Below are positions 53,335-62,451 of a stretch of DNA of 64,000 nucleotides, one piece after another. The notes beneath the pieces were generated by a model, which worked only from the letters and a program-made list of their open reading frames with translations, did not search any database and had not been told where the DNA came from. The stretch lies in contig CACKSH010000002.1 in the NCBI GenBank assembly GCA_902602765.1, positions 1 to 64,000 on the forward strand, read 5' to 3'. The DNA comes from Paracoccaceae bacterium. GTDB taxonomy: Bacteria > Pseudomonadota > Alphaproteobacteria > Rhodobacterales > Rhodobacteraceae. The position numbers and the translations under genes were made by a program. Numbering within the stretch: position 1 is the stretch's first letter; each line of letters begins with the position of its first letter.

Positions 53335-53401
53335 TGGTAGCGGAGGAGGGACTTGAACCCCCGACACGCGGATTATGATTCCGCTGCTCTAACCACCTGA
53401 G
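53333..53401 (-). repeat. Left attachment repeat (tRNA-Met 3' fragment)
   Basis: Identical over 69 bp to 62450-62518. It covers the tRNA 3' end with CCA, T arm, variable loop, anticodon arm and D arm; identity stops at G53401, where the intact gene continues to its 5' acceptor strand. It cannot fold as a full tRNA. Confidence 0.92.
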
Positions 53402-53442
53402 GTAACTGATTTTCTTCACTTTTTGAACCTATAACAACTCTG

Positions 53443-53462
53443 TTGTCACTTCTTTGTCACTT
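53443..53462. promoter_or_regulatory. Left arm-type repeats TTGTCACTT x2
   Basis: Two TTGTCACTT copies start at 53443 and 53454, 11 bp apart (one DNA turn), between the left repeat and the integrase start. The same 11-bp spacing of TTGTCACTC recurs at the right end (62328, 62339). They are likely arm sites for integrase or Xis, also overlapping the integrase promoter or leader. Confidence 0.6.
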
Positions 53463-53474
53463 AAGGAGGCTTAA

Positions 53475-54449
53475 GTGGCAACTTTCAGAAAGCGAAATGC
53501 AAAGTGGCAAGCGATTGTCAGACACAAGTCATTTGGAACCCTGGCCAAAACATTTCCGAGCAAACTACTCGCTCAACAATGGTCAAGAGAACAAGAACTT
53601 AGATTAGCCAATGGGAGTTTTGGCAAATTTTTACCAGATGGTGTGGATTTAAAAGAACTGCTTATAAAATATCGTGACACTGTCACTCCCCAAAACCGAG
53701 GACAAGCAGCAGAGCATAGGCGGATAAACCGATTACTATCTGACCCAATTAGCACCACTCAGATAAGCCAATTGAGCTCGCAACTACTGGCAAACTTTCG
53801 TGACCGGAGACTTAAAGACGGCGTAAGAGCAAGCCAGTATGACTTGGTAATCATTCGCCATTGTATAAAAGTTGCGATCGGTGAATGGGGCTTGTTGCTT
53901 GAGAGCAATCCAGCAGATCGGATAACGCTGCCACCCTCACCAAAACCCAGAGAGAGACGCTTAAAACAGTTTGAATTCGATAGATTAAAAGCGGCATCTA
54001 AACGAACGACAAATCAAAATGTCTGGCCTGTGGTCATGTTTGCCATTGAGACCGGTATGAGACGCGGCGAAATACTGAGCCTCAAGTGGGAGAGCATTTG
54101 CTTCGACAGTCAAATTGCTTCATTGGCACATACCAAAAATGGCTCATCAAGGAACGTGCCGCTATCCTCAAGGGCTTTGTGTGTGCTGTCCGAGCAAAGA
54201 GAAAGGGGGACTGCTCTCCCCTTTCCAATTAATGATAATGCCTTTCGTCTTGCTTGGGACCGACTTCTAGCTCGGGCCGGCATTACAGATTTGAGATTTC
54301 ATGATTTACGGCATGAAGCTATCAGCCGATTCTTCGAACAAGGTCTGTCAATTGCTGAGGTCGCTGCGATATCAGGGCATAAAGACCCCCGAATGCTCTT
54401 TCGATATACCCACCTGGATGCAATCCAAATAGCAAAAAAACTGAGATAG
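53475..54449 (+). CDS. Tyrosine site-specific integrase
   Basis: A 324-residue phage-type integrase with GTG start after AAGGAGG. The core-binding domain is residues about 55-150. Catalytic residues are Arg196 in ETGMRRGEIL, Lys221, His276 and Arg279 in FHDLRHE, His302 in SGHKDP and the nucleophile Tyr311 in FRYTHLDA. It lies directly inside the left att copy and reads into the island, the usual position for tRNA-targeting integrases. It should recombine within the shared tRNA sequence. Intact, so the element may still be able to excise with the AlpA-like factor at the right end. Confidence 0.95.
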   Translation: MATFRKRNAKWQAIVRHKSFGTLAKTFPSKLLAQQWSREQELRLANGSFGKFLPDGVDLKELLIKYRDTVTPQNRGQAAEHRRINRLLSDPISTTQISQLSSQLLANFRDRRLKDGVRASQYDLVIIRHCIKVAIGEWGLLLESNPADRITLPPSPKPRERRLKQFEFDRLKAASKRTTNQNVWPVVMFAIETGMRRGEILSLKWESICFDSQIASLAHTKNGSSRNVPLSSRALCVLSEQRERGTALPFPINDNAFRLAWDRLLARAGITDLRFHDLRHEAISRFFEQGLSIAEVAAISGHKDPRMLFRYTHLDAIQIAKKLR

Positions 54450-54668
54450 GGACTACCTAAAAGTTCAATTTTTTACCCCAACTAACTGTCTAAGATTGTT
54501 TATAAATATTGATTGGTGTAGCCTTTTAGTAATCGTTTGCGTGAAACACTGTGCTGATGAAAATCGGCTCTGTGGTTTGATAGGGGGCGGGGCACCTCAC
54601 CGGCTTATGTATCTTTAGGTTTTGTTACCTCCCCTTCCTGTCTCTATCGCAGAGCAATATTTGGAAAT

Positions 54669-55295
54669 GTGAGGCGATCCTTGGCCGGAATAGTCTATCT
54701 GCTTACCAACCCTGCAATGCCAGGATTGGTAAAAATTGGAAAAACAACCAGAGACGACCCCAAAGTTCGTATGAGCGAGCTTTATTCCACTGGTGTGCCT
54801 GTCCCATTCGAATGCGTGAAGGCTGTAAAGGTAGAAGACGAAGCCGCGATAGAGTCTGCTCTCCACACAGCTTTTGGGCCAAGCCGCATTAATAGCCAGA
54901 GAGAATTTTTCGAAATTGATGCTGTCCAAGCTTCAGTTCTGCTTGATCAACTTGGGACTGAAGATGTGACGCCACAAATCAATGCTGAGAACGAGACGAT
55001 AGACAAACAATCTCGAGACGCGGCGAAGAGGCTAATATCACGCCGCCCCAATCTGAATTTTGACGAAATGTCCATTCCGCCAGGCTCTATTCTTCAATCC
55101 ACAAATACAGAAGATACCGTCGAAGTCTCTGGGCCAAAGAAAGTAATTTTCCGTGGCACTGAAATGTCACTCACCCGAGCGACACGAGATTTACTGGGAT
55201 TAAGCTATTCAGTGCAGCCAACCCCACACTGGCGGTTTAATGGGGAGCTGCTCCAAGAGATATACAACCGAACATACGTTGAGCTTGACGAATAA
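54669..55295 (+). CDS. GIY-YIG (T5orf172-type) protein with C-terminal RAMA-like domain
   Basis: A 208-residue protein with GTG start. Residues 7-95 form a GIY-YIG nuclease-like domain of the T5orf172 kind: GIVYLLTNPAMPGLVKIGKT, then RMSELYSTGVPVPFECVKAV, the E-x-x-LH segment AAIESALHTAFGPSRI and REFFEI. The C-terminal part, VIFRGTEMSLTRATRDLLGLSY, PTPHWRFNGELLQEIYNRTY, resembles the small DNA-modification-associated domain often called RAMA. It ends one base before the hsdR start, so it is probably co-transcribed with the type I system and may contribute to defence. Activity is not certain. Confidence 0.72.
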   Translation: MRRSLAGIVYLLTNPAMPGLVKIGKTTRDDPKVRMSELYSTGVPVPFECVKAVKVEDEAAIESALHTAFGPSRINSQREFFEIDAVQASVLLDQLGTEDVTPQINAENETIDKQSRDAAKRLISRRPNLNFDEMSIPPGSILQSTNTEDTVEVSGPKKVIFRGTEMSLTRATRDLLGLSYSVQPTPHWRFNGELLQEIYNRTYVELDE

Positions 55296-57737
55296 ATGGA
55301 CAAAAAATCTCTCAGCGAACGTGATATCTGCACCAAATTTATCAGCCCCGCGCTGGTCGAAGCCGGTTGGGATGCAATGTCACAAATTCGAGAAGAGGTC
55401 ACCATTACCAAAGGCCGCATCACAGTTCGCGGTAAGCTTGTTTCAAGAGGCAAAGCGAAACGCGCTGATTATGTCCTCTACTACAAAAGTAAAATTCCCA
55501 TCGCCATTGTGGAAGCTAAAGACAACAACCACGCCGTAGGGGACGGTATCCAGCAAGCCATAGGCTATGCAGAGTCTTTGGATGTGCCTTTTGCTTTTTC
55601 ATCAAATGGTGATGGCTTCGTTTTCCACGACCTTTCCGGAAGCACTTCTACACCGGAATTGAATCTCGGATTAGATGAATTCCCCTCCCCTGAAGAACTG
55701 TGGTCGCGCTATCGTGCATGGAAAGGACTGACAACGGCTGAAGAGCCAACGTTCCTCCAAGATTACTATGACGACGGTAGCGGTAAGGAACCACGATACT
55801 ACCAAATGACGGCAATCAATCGCGTCATGGAGGCGATAGCAAAAGGCCAAGATCGACTGTTGCTCGTTATGGCTACGGGCACGGGCAAGACCTACACAGC
55901 CTTCCAAATCATTTGGCGTTTGTGGAAGGCAGGGAAGAAAAAACGCATTTTGTTTCTGGCTGACCGGAACGTGCTTATAGACCAAACCATGGTTAATGAC
56001 TTCCGCCCTTTTGGCGGAGCTATGGCCAAACTCTCAACCCGCTCAAAAGTTATTGAACGCGATGACGGCAGCACGGAAGAGATAACGACGGCCATCGGGA
56101 AAAAGAGACGTATCGATACCGCCTATGAGATTTATCTGGGACTCTATCAAGCCATCACAGGGCCAGAGGAAAAGAAGAAACTGTTCAAAGAATTCTCGCC
56201 TGACTTCTTTGATTTGATTGTGATTGACGAGTGCCATCGCGGAAGTGCCGCTGAAGACTCCGCATGGCGTGAAATCCTAGAGCACTTCTCCTCAGCGACC
56301 CAAATTGGCCTCACAGCAACGCCCAAAGAAACTAAATATATCTCAAACATCGATTACTTCGGTGAGCCGGTATACACCTACTCACTCAAGCAGGGTATCG
56401 AAGACGGCTTCCTGGCCCCTTATAAAGTTGTGAAGGTTCATATTGACCGCGATGTCGAAGGTTATAGACCAGAGGCAGGGCAGCTAGATAGAGATGGCGA
56501 AGAGGTCGAAGATCGCGAATACAACACTAAAGACTTTGACCGCACACTTGTCTTGGATGAGCGCACTAAGCTCGTCGCCAAGAAAATCTCTGACTTCTTG
56601 CGAGAGAGTGGTGACCCTTATCAGAAGTCCATTATTTTCTGTGTCGACCAAGAGCATGCGGGCCGCATGCGACAGGCTCTTATCAATGAAAATTCAAAAT
56701 TGGTAGCGGAGAATTCACGCTACGTAATGCGTATAACGGGCAATGATAAAGAAGGCCAAGAACAGCTCGATAATTTCATAGACCCAGAGTCAAAATACCC
56801 GGTCTTGGTAACAACTTCGCGGCTGCTCTCAACGGGTGTAGATGCTCAGACATGCCGTTTGATCGTGCTTGATCGTGAAGTGAATTCGATGACTGAGTTC
56901 AAACAAATCGTTGGACGTGGCACTCGTGTTCATGAAGATACCAATAAACTATATTTCACATTGATCGATTTTAGAGGCGCAACCAGTCATTTTGCTGACC
57001 CAGACTTTGATGGTGATCCTGTTCAAATATATCAACCAGGGCCAGATGACCCGATAGACCCACCAGAGCCACCCATCGGCGGCGAAGACGGCCCAGATAA
57101 CCCATCAGTACCAGGAGGCGATGATGGCGGCGGTGGCATAACATTTAATCCTCCGTCTGGTGGTGGCAAAATCAAAAAGGTGTATGTCGATGGCGTAAGC
57201 GCGACTATCGTCACCGAGCGTGTGCAATACCTCGACGCAGACGGAAAGCTTGTCACGGAGTCTTTGCGGGACTTTACCAAACGTGTGCTGACGAAGCATT
57301 TTGCCAGCTTGGATGATTTCATCCATCGCTGGGAAGCATCAAAGCGGAAGGCTGCTTTGCTAGAAGAACTTGAAGCTGAAGGCTTACCTCTTGAGTTAAT
57401 AGCCAGCGAACTCGGCAAGGAACTAGACCCATTTGACCTCGTTTGCCATGTGGCTTTTGATAGAAAACCTCTCACCCGCCGTGAGCGCGCTGAGAACGTC
57501 AAGAAACGCAATGTCTTCACAAAATATGGTGAGCAAGCCAAAGCCGTATTGGACGCACTGCTCGCTAAATACGCTGATGAAGGCGTCATGAATCTTGATG
57601 ACGCCAATGTCTTGCGCATTGCACCATTTAGTGAGTTGGGAACACCGCTCCAGCTAGTAAAAACGTTTGGCGGTAAAGATGAATTTGAAAAGGCTGTGCA
57701 GGAACTGCAAGCGGAACTATATAAAGAAGCAATGTAA
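55296..57737 (+). CDS. hsdR: Type I restriction enzyme, R (translocase/nuclease) subunit
   Basis: An 813-residue HsdR. The N-terminal PD-(D/E)xK nuclease reads RADYVLYYKSKIPIAIVEAKDNN (D, E, K near residues 54-75). The SF2 motor has Walker A MATGTGKTYTAFQI near 193-206, motif II VIDECHRGS near 310, motif III GLTATP near 340 and motif VI region IVGRGTRVHEDT near 545. A Pro/Gly/Asp-rich linker (PDDPIDPPEPPIGGEDGPD) near 590 precedes the C-terminal HsdM-binding part. With hsdM and hsdS it cuts unmethylated DNA. Starts right after the GIY-YIG gene and 2 bp before hsdM. Confidence 0.95.
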   Translation: MDKKSLSERDICTKFISPALVEAGWDAMSQIREEVTITKGRITVRGKLVSRGKAKRADYVLYYKSKIPIAIVEAKDNNHAVGDGIQQAIGYAESLDVPFAFSSNGDGFVFHDLSGSTSTPELNLGLDEFPSPEELWSRYRAWKGLTTAEEPTFLQDYYDDGSGKEPRYYQMTAINRVMEAIAKGQDRLLLVMATGTGKTYTAFQIIWRLWKAGKKKRILFLADRNVLIDQTMVNDFRPFGGAMAKLSTRSKVIERDDGSTEEITTAIGKKRRIDTAYEIYLGLYQAITGPEEKKKLFKEFSPDFFDLIVIDECHRGSAAEDSAWREILEHFSSATQIGLTATPKETKYISNIDYFGEPVYTYSLKQGIEDGFLAPYKVVKVHIDRDVEGYRPEAGQLDRDGEEVEDREYNTKDFDRTLVLDERTKLVAKKISDFLRESGDPYQKSIIFCVDQEHAGRMRQALINENSKLVAENSRYVMRITGNDKEGQEQLDNFIDPESKYPVLVTTSRLLSTGVDAQTCRLIVLDREVNSMTEFKQIVGRGTRVHEDTNKLYFTLIDFRGATSHFADPDFDGDPVQIYQPGPDDPIDPPEPPIGGEDGPDNPSVPGGDDGGGGITFNPPSGGGKIKKVYVDGVSATIVTERVQYLDADGKLVTESLRDFTKRVLTKHFASLDDFIHRWEASKRKAALLEELEAEGLPLELIASELGKELDPFDLVCHVAFDRKPLTRRERAENVKKRNVFTKYGEQAKAVLDALLAKYADEGVMNLDDANVLRIAPFSELGTPLQLVKTFGGKDEFEKAVQELQAELYKEAM

Positions 57738-57739
57738 AA

Positions 57740-59197
57740 ATGTCGGTAAGCAACTCAATCAAAATCATTCAAAATATTATGCGCAAAGACACGGGCATCG
57801 ATGGTGATGCCCAGCGTATTGGCCAGTTATGCTGGATGTTCTTTCTTAAAATTCTGGATGACCAAGACCAAGAATTAGAGCTGCTGCGCAGCGATTATAT
57901 ATCGCCTGTGCCAGCTGAATTTCAGTGGCGAAACTGGGCTGCTGACCCAGAAGGCATCACCGGAGAGGGGTTACTGGATTTCATAAATGATGAGCTGTTT
58001 CCAAAACTGAAGGAATTGCCCATCGAAGGCACTAATGCAGCCCGTCGGCGTGTTGTTCGGAATGTGTTTCGTGACGCCTTAAATTTTATGAAGTCAGGTC
58101 AGCTGATACGCCAGGTCATCAACAAAGTCAGCGAGATCGATTTCAATGACCTCAGCCAGCGCAGTCATTTTGGCGAAGTGTATGAAAAGATTTTGAATGA
58201 TCTGCAAAATGCTGGAAACGCGGGGGAATATTACACACCGCGTGCCGTCACGCAGTTTATGGTGGACCGCATTGACCCAAAACCGGGGGAAAGCCTGTTT
58301 GATCCAGCTTGCGGAACGGGTGGCTTTCTGACATGCGCCATACGGCACATGCGCGATCATTATGTGAGAAGGCCAGAGCAGGAAGCGGAAATGCAATCAG
58401 CTCTGCGTGCGGTCGAGAAAAAGCCTTTACCCCATATACTCTGCACAACCAACATGCTGCTGCATGGTGTAGAAGACCCCAGCTTTGTGCGCCATGACAA
58501 CACATTGGCGCGTCCCTATATCAGCTGGGAGCAAAAAGACCGCGTTGATATTGTCCTGACCAACCCACCTTTTGGCGGCAAAGAAGAAGACGGAACTGAA
58601 AATAACTTCCCATCTAATTTTCGCACCAAAGAAACAGCCGATTTATTTCTGGCACTCATTATTAGGCTTTTGAAAAAAGATGGTCGTGCCGCGGTGGTTT
58701 TGCCGGATGGCACCATGTTTGGTGACGGCATCAAAAATGCGCTGAAAGAACATTTGCTGGAAGAGTGCAACCTACACACCATCGTGCGCTTACCAAATTC
58801 TGTCTTTAAGCCTTATGCCTCTATCGGCACAAATCTGCTGTTCTTTGAAAAAGGTGGGCCGACCAAAGACATCTGGTTTTATGAACATCGCGTGGTAGAA
58901 GGGCAAAAAGCCTATTCGATGACCAAACCCATCCGTTTTGCCTATTTCCAAGACTGCATCGACTGGTGGGGCGGAGAAAAGCGTGAAAGCCGCATGGAAA
59001 CCGAACTGGCGTGGAAAGTCAGCATCGATGAAGTGAAAGAGCGTGACTTCAACCTCGATATCAAAAACCCAAACACTGTTGAAGCAGAATTGGAAGACCC
59101 AGAAACCCTACTAGCCAAATTGCAGGAAGCAGAAGCCGAAACCGCCGCCTTGAGGGACAAGCTCAAATCCATTCTTTCAGAGGCTTTGGCACGATGA
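57740..59197 (+). CDS. hsdM: Type I restriction-modification, DNA methyltransferase M subunit
   Basis: A 485-residue N6-adenine methyltransferase. The N-terminal helical domain begins NSIKIIQNIMRKDTGIDGDAQRIGQLCWMFFLKILDD. SAM-binding motif I is FDPACGTGGFLTCAI near residue 187, and the catalytic motif IV is NPPFGG near 275. The C-terminal coiled tail ETLLAKLQEAEAETAALRDKLKSIL contacts HsdS. Its stop overlaps the hsdS start by 4 bp. Two HsdM copies with one HsdS methylate both strands of the target and protect host DNA. Confidence 0.96.
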   Translation: MSVSNSIKIIQNIMRKDTGIDGDAQRIGQLCWMFFLKILDDQDQELELLRSDYISPVPAEFQWRNWAADPEGITGEGLLDFINDELFPKLKELPIEGTNAARRRVVRNVFRDALNFMKSGQLIRQVINKVSEIDFNDLSQRSHFGEVYEKILNDLQNAGNAGEYYTPRAVTQFMVDRIDPKPGESLFDPACGTGGFLTCAIRHMRDHYVRRPEQEAEMQSALRAVEKKPLPHILCTTNMLLHGVEDPSFVRHDNTLARPYISWEQKDRVDIVLTNPPFGGKEEDGTENNFPSNFRTKETADLFLALIIRLLKKDGRAAVVLPDGTMFGDGIKNALKEHLLEECNLHTIVRLPNSVFKPYASIGTNLLFFEKGGPTKDIWFYEHRVVEGQKAYSMTKPIRFAYFQDCIDWWGGEKRESRMETELAWKVSIDEVKERDFNLDIKNPNTVEAELEDPETLLAKLQEAEAETAALRDKLKSILSEALAR

Positions 59198-60765
59198 CCC
59201 CAGAGCAATTTGAAGAGATTTTTGAAAAGTTGAAAGACCAAGAGAATTTTCTGCCTTCATTGCGGTCTATGATATTGGATTTAGGAACAAGGGGACTATT
59301 GGAAGAACAAACTACTGAACTTGAGTCTGCTAAGGAATTATTTCAAAGAATCCAATCAGATAGGAATAAAAAACAAAAAATAAGAAGCAAAAAAATAAAT
59401 GAAGGGATGGATGAACCTTTCAACCTACCAAGTAATTGGAAATGGGTGCGGTTAGGTGAAGTATTCATCAACCATGGCCAAAAACAGCCAGACAATGATT
59501 TTCTCTACATTGATGTCAGTGGAATCAATAAAGCTCACGGAAGTATTAAAGAGTTAAAAAAACTTGCCCCAGGGGATGCACCAAGCCGAGCTAGAAAAAT
59601 TGTAAAGCGTGGCGACGTTATTTATTCCTGCGTTCGCCCAAACTTACTAAATATTGCTGTTGTAAATGAAACTGTAGAGACCGAACTCATTGCCAGTACA
59701 GCTTTTGCTGTTCTTTGTGGGAACGGCCACATTCTGCCAAATTATACTTGGATGGTCCTTCGTTCACCGTACCTGACTTCTATTGTGGACAACCTGCAAC
59801 GCGGTCAGGCTTATCCTGCGATCAACGATAAAGATTTTTACAGTCTTCCTTTTCCGCTTCCACCCCTCGAAGAACAGAAGCGCATAGTGGCCAAAGTCGA
59901 CGAGCTCATGGCCCTTTGCGATGAGCTGGAAAATACTCACAAGAAAACAAATCGCACTAAGCTTACCTATCTAAAAAGCGTTACACAGCATATTTGCGAT
60001 AGCGCACCAGGCGGTGATAAGCAGGATAGCTTATCCTCAGCCTTTGAAAGGGCTCCAAGAAACGCGGAAGGAATTCAAGAACTAAAAAAAGTCTGCATTA
60101 ACTTCGGGATTTATATGGATCAGCAATCTGAAGAAGAAAACGGCAAATTCTTTGACAAAATGCAAGAACACACAGACAAAATGAAAGCTGACAAAGCCTT
60201 ACCCAAATCTTTTTCAATTCAACAGTCAGAGTCAGAGCTGTTCTCCTCAATTGCCTGTTTATCGTTGGGCAGTGTCACATTCATAGAGAAAGGAAAAACA
60301 GGTATCAAAAGTGCTGAGCCTGGAGAGTATCCATTAGTCGTAACTGCAGCAGAACGGCAAACTTGTAAGAGTTATGACTTTGAAACTAAGGCAGCAATTG
60401 TGCCATTAGTATCATCTACAGGGCATGGCCATGCCTCTATACAGAGATTACATTATCAATCTGGAAAGTTTGCTCTGGGAACGATATTGGCTGCAATTGC
60501 GCCCTTTGACGAAGGACTATTTTCATCCCGTTTTATCTATGAATATTTAAACACATTCAAAGAAGAGTTACTGGTTTCTAAAATGACTGGCACGGCAAAC
60601 GTAACGCTTTCAGTTTCAAAAATTTCTGAAGTGCCAATTCCTATGGTTAGTCCACGGACCCAAAAATGGATTTGTGATTTTTGTGAAACTTGTGACCAAA
60701 TTGAAATCAGTTTCCACGAAGAAGAGAATATTAAAGCTAAGCTTCTGAAAACACTGGTGGCGTAA
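59194..60765 (+). CDS. hsdS: Type I restriction-modification, specificity S subunit
   Basis: A 523-residue HsdS with two target-recognition domains. TRD1 spans about residues 75-225 (LPSNWKWVRLGEVFINHG, then GQAYPAINDKDFYSLPFPLPPLEEQKRIVAKVDELMALCDELE, the conserved junction helix). TRD2 spans about 340-505 (LSLGSVTFIEKGKTG ... TGTANVTLSVSKISEVPIPMV). A long middle linker with a Lys-rich helix (residues 285-335) separates them. The target sequence cannot be deduced. The N-terminus overlaps hsdM. A 9-bp stem hairpin at 60771-60797 follows the stop codon. Confidence 0.93.
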   Translation: MTPEQFEEIFEKLKDQENFLPSLRSMILDLGTRGLLEEQTTELESAKELFQRIQSDRNKKQKIRSKKINEGMDEPFNLPSNWKWVRLGEVFINHGQKQPDNDFLYIDVSGINKAHGSIKELKKLAPGDAPSRARKIVKRGDVIYSCVRPNLLNIAVVNETVETELIASTAFAVLCGNGHILPNYTWMVLRSPYLTSIVDNLQRGQAYPAINDKDFYSLPFPLPPLEEQKRIVAKVDELMALCDELENTHKKTNRTKLTYLKSVTQHICDSAPGGDKQDSLSSAFERAPRNAEGIQELKKVCINFGIYMDQQSEEENGKFFDKMQEHTDKMKADKALPKSFSIQQSESELFSSIACLSLGSVTFIEKGKTGIKSAEPGEYPLVVTAAERQTCKSYDFETKAAIVPLVSSTGHGHASIQRLHYQSGKFALGTILAAIAPFDEGLFSSRFIYEYLNTFKEELLVSKMTGTANVTLSVSKISEVPIPMVSPRTQKWICDFCETCDQIEISFHEEENIKAKLLKTLVA

Positions 60766-60770
60766 GTTCC

Positions 60771-60797
60771 GCGCAGGGGACCAGAAGGCCCCTGCGC
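60771..60797 (+). terminator. GC-rich hairpin after hsdS
   Basis: A perfect 9-bp stem GCGCAGGGG / CCCCTGCGC with a 9-nt loop starts 6 bp after the hsdS stop. No T-run follows, so it may work as a bidirectional or stabilising 3' structure between the convergent hsd and RepA-like genes. Confidence 0.55.
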
Positions 60798-60898
60798 GTG
60801 GTCTAAACACCTGAAGTGACTCATCTATTTATTTTTTTGAACCCGTTTTTGGGTAGGGACAAAGGACAGGCTGTCCCATAAGCTTGTCTCATCATGGT

Positions 60899-61945
60899 CT
60901 ATTCCTCTTGCTCAAAGTCAATTTTAGGCTCAACACACTGATATTTGCCCTTTTCGGGCCTTATTAGGACGCCTTGGTTAACAAGATTGCTTAAACAGCG
61001 GTTCACGGTTTTTGGTGATACTTTAATACCCACATCAAGAACCTGTTCGACGATTTCCGACGTGCCCATCACAGAGCCATTTATGATGTCAGGTAACGTT
61101 TCTTCCAGTTGCTGACGCATAGTTAAGACTGGCGCAGTTTCCGCGAATTCGAGCAATCCACCGTCGACAAGCTCAAGAGCAAGTGACGTAATTGGCTGTC
61201 CTTCGTCGTCAAATCCCATTGTATCGCTAAGGTCTATAACCACAGCTTCTAGAGCAATTGGTTGAGCAGGCTCATCATCCTTTGGTGGCTTGGCGTCGCA
61301 GTGCAATTTAAACTTCATGTTCTGGCCATTTTTTATCTCAAGGCCAAGATCGACCGCACCGTTCAAAGAACTATGCCCTCTGGCACCACCAGTGCCCGTT
61401 TTTGCTGGGTGATGCAGCACCAGAACCGCTGCATTAAATCGGGCGATGATTGCCGTTATGCCTTTAACGAAATCAGACATGTCCCTGGCTGCATTTTCGT
61501 CACCATCCAGTGATCTGTTCAGTGTATCCACAACAATAAAGTCAACCTGGCCGACCCTTGCCGCATACTCATCAAGCGCAGTCACAAGCCTCTCGACAGC
61601 ATCAGTTTGGTTGATATGTAACGGCTCTAGAATGAAGCCAAAGGTGCTGGGATCAATTTCGACACTGTTATGCGACTCCCAAGCACAGAGCCGTTTCTCG
61701 ATGCCTGACTGACCTTCTGCCATGATGTAAACCACATTCCCTTGCCTCACTGGCTTGCCATGAAAAGGTATGCCTGAACTAACGCAGCAAGCCATATTCA
61801 GGGCAACGAATGTCTTTTTGTTAGACGGTTGCGCCACCAGGCTGACAAAGCCACCTTCGGGAATAATGCGCGAAATGAGGTAGCTTGGCGGCTTGCGCTT
61901 TTTTACCTCATCACGGGTCAGGATGCGTAACGTATGATCTGTCAT
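60899..61945 (-). CDS. RepA-like AAA/RecA-fold ATPase
   Basis: A 348-residue protein. Residues about 20-230 are a RecA-like ATPase of the plasmid RepA/KaiC type. The P-loop is degenerate, LVAQPSNKKTFVALNMAC (ends KKTF instead of GKT/S). VVYIMAEGQSGIEKRLCAWE follows, Walker B is VDFIVVDTLNRSLDGDENAARDMSDFV, and AAVLVLHHPAKTG carries the sensor His. The C-terminal 80 residues look like a winged helix (SPKTVNRCLSNLVNQGVLIRPEKGKYQCV). It may assist replication of the excised element or regulate it. It lies downstream of the AlpA-like gene with a hairpin between them. Confidence 0.8.
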   Translation of the reverse strand: MTDHTLRILTRDEVKKRKPPSYLISRIIPEGGFVSLVAQPSNKKTFVALNMACCVSSGIPFHGKPVRQGNVVYIMAEGQSGIEKRLCAWESHNSVEIDPSTFGFILEPLHINQTDAVERLVTALDEYAARVGQVDFIVVDTLNRSLDGDENAARDMSDFVKGITAIIARFNAAVLVLHHPAKTGTGGARGHSSLNGAVDLGLEIKNGQNMKFKLHCDAKPPKDDEPAQPIALEAVVIDLSDTMGFDDEGQPITSLALELVDGGLLEFAETAPVLTMRQQLEETLPDIINGSVMGTSEIVEQVLDVGIKVSPKTVNRCLSNLVNQGVLIRPEKGKYQCVEPKIDFEQEE

Positions 61946-61955
61946 GGCCCGCTAA

Positions 61956-61979
61956 GGGCTGGGCTTAAAGGCCCAGCCC
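61956..61979 (-). terminator. Hairpin between AlpA-like and RepA-like genes
   Basis: A perfect 9-bp stem GGGCTGGGC / GCCCAGCCC with a 6-nt loop. It overlaps the last codons of the AlpA-like frame and sits 10 bp before the RepA-like start, so it probably attenuates transcription or hides the translation start. Confidence 0.5.
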
Positions 61980-62153
61980 CTCCCCTCCGCGACAGTCGCG
62001 TAAAAAATCTTCTAAATCCGTCCGGTGATAGCGAATAGCACCGCCAATACGGTAATAGAGCGGTCCGCGCTCCTGAACGCGCCAGTGACGCAGTGTTGCA
62101 GGCTGAAGATCGAGAAACTCAGCCGCTTCTCTTTCCGTTAAAAGTTGTCTCAT
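61965..62153 (-). CDS. AlpA-family excisionase / helix-turn-helix regulator
   Basis: About 62 residues from ATG 62153, which has AAGGAGA at 5 nt; the longer frame upstream to 62213 has no ribosome-binding site. A MerR/AlpA winged HTH is plain: LLTEREAAEFLDLQPATLRHWRVQERGPLYYRIGGAIRYHRTDLEDFL. AlpA-like proteins activate integrase expression or act as Xis, so this one probably controls excision of the island. It is adjacent to the right-end repeats. The last residues GLGL are encoded inside a hairpin. Confidence 0.9.
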   Translation of the reverse strand: MRQLLTEREAAEFLDLQPATLRHWRVQERGPLYYRIGGAIRYHRTDLEDFLRDCRGGEGLGL

Positions 62154-62327
62154 GATTGTCTCCTTTGGTTGCATCATGTGAAGTGACAAGGCGTCACAAA
62201 CACACAATCTCATGCACCCTCAGGAGCGGTCGTCCCTATCAAACAACTTTTTTCGATATTTTTTAATGAGGCTTCCAGCCATTGGAACTGCCAATTATGG
62301 CTATGCAACCGGCCTAGCTATTCTGGC

Positions 62328-62360
62328 TTGTCACTCATTTGTCACTCCTATGAGTGACAA
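62328..62360. promoter_or_regulatory. Right arm-type repeats TTGTCACTC, two direct and one inverted
   Basis: TTGTCACTC starts at 62328 and 62339 (11 bp apart), with an inverted copy GAGTGACAA at 62352-62360. The second and third form a perfect 9-bp inverted repeat with a 4-bp centre. They mirror the TTGTCACTT pair beside the integrase. Likely Int/Xis arm sites. Confidence 0.6.
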
Positions 62361-62451
62361 TTCACCAATGGCGGTCTATGTATAAGCAGTGAGACGCGTA
62401 ACCGACACAGGCTGTGTTCAGCAGAAATGTTCGGGTTTATGTGAAGAAATT

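Noticed and set aside
57032-57619. 195-codon open frame antisense to hsdR
   Set aside because: Shadow of the HsdR C-terminal region; its Pro/Gly/Ser-rich end mirrors the Pro/Asp linker of HsdR.
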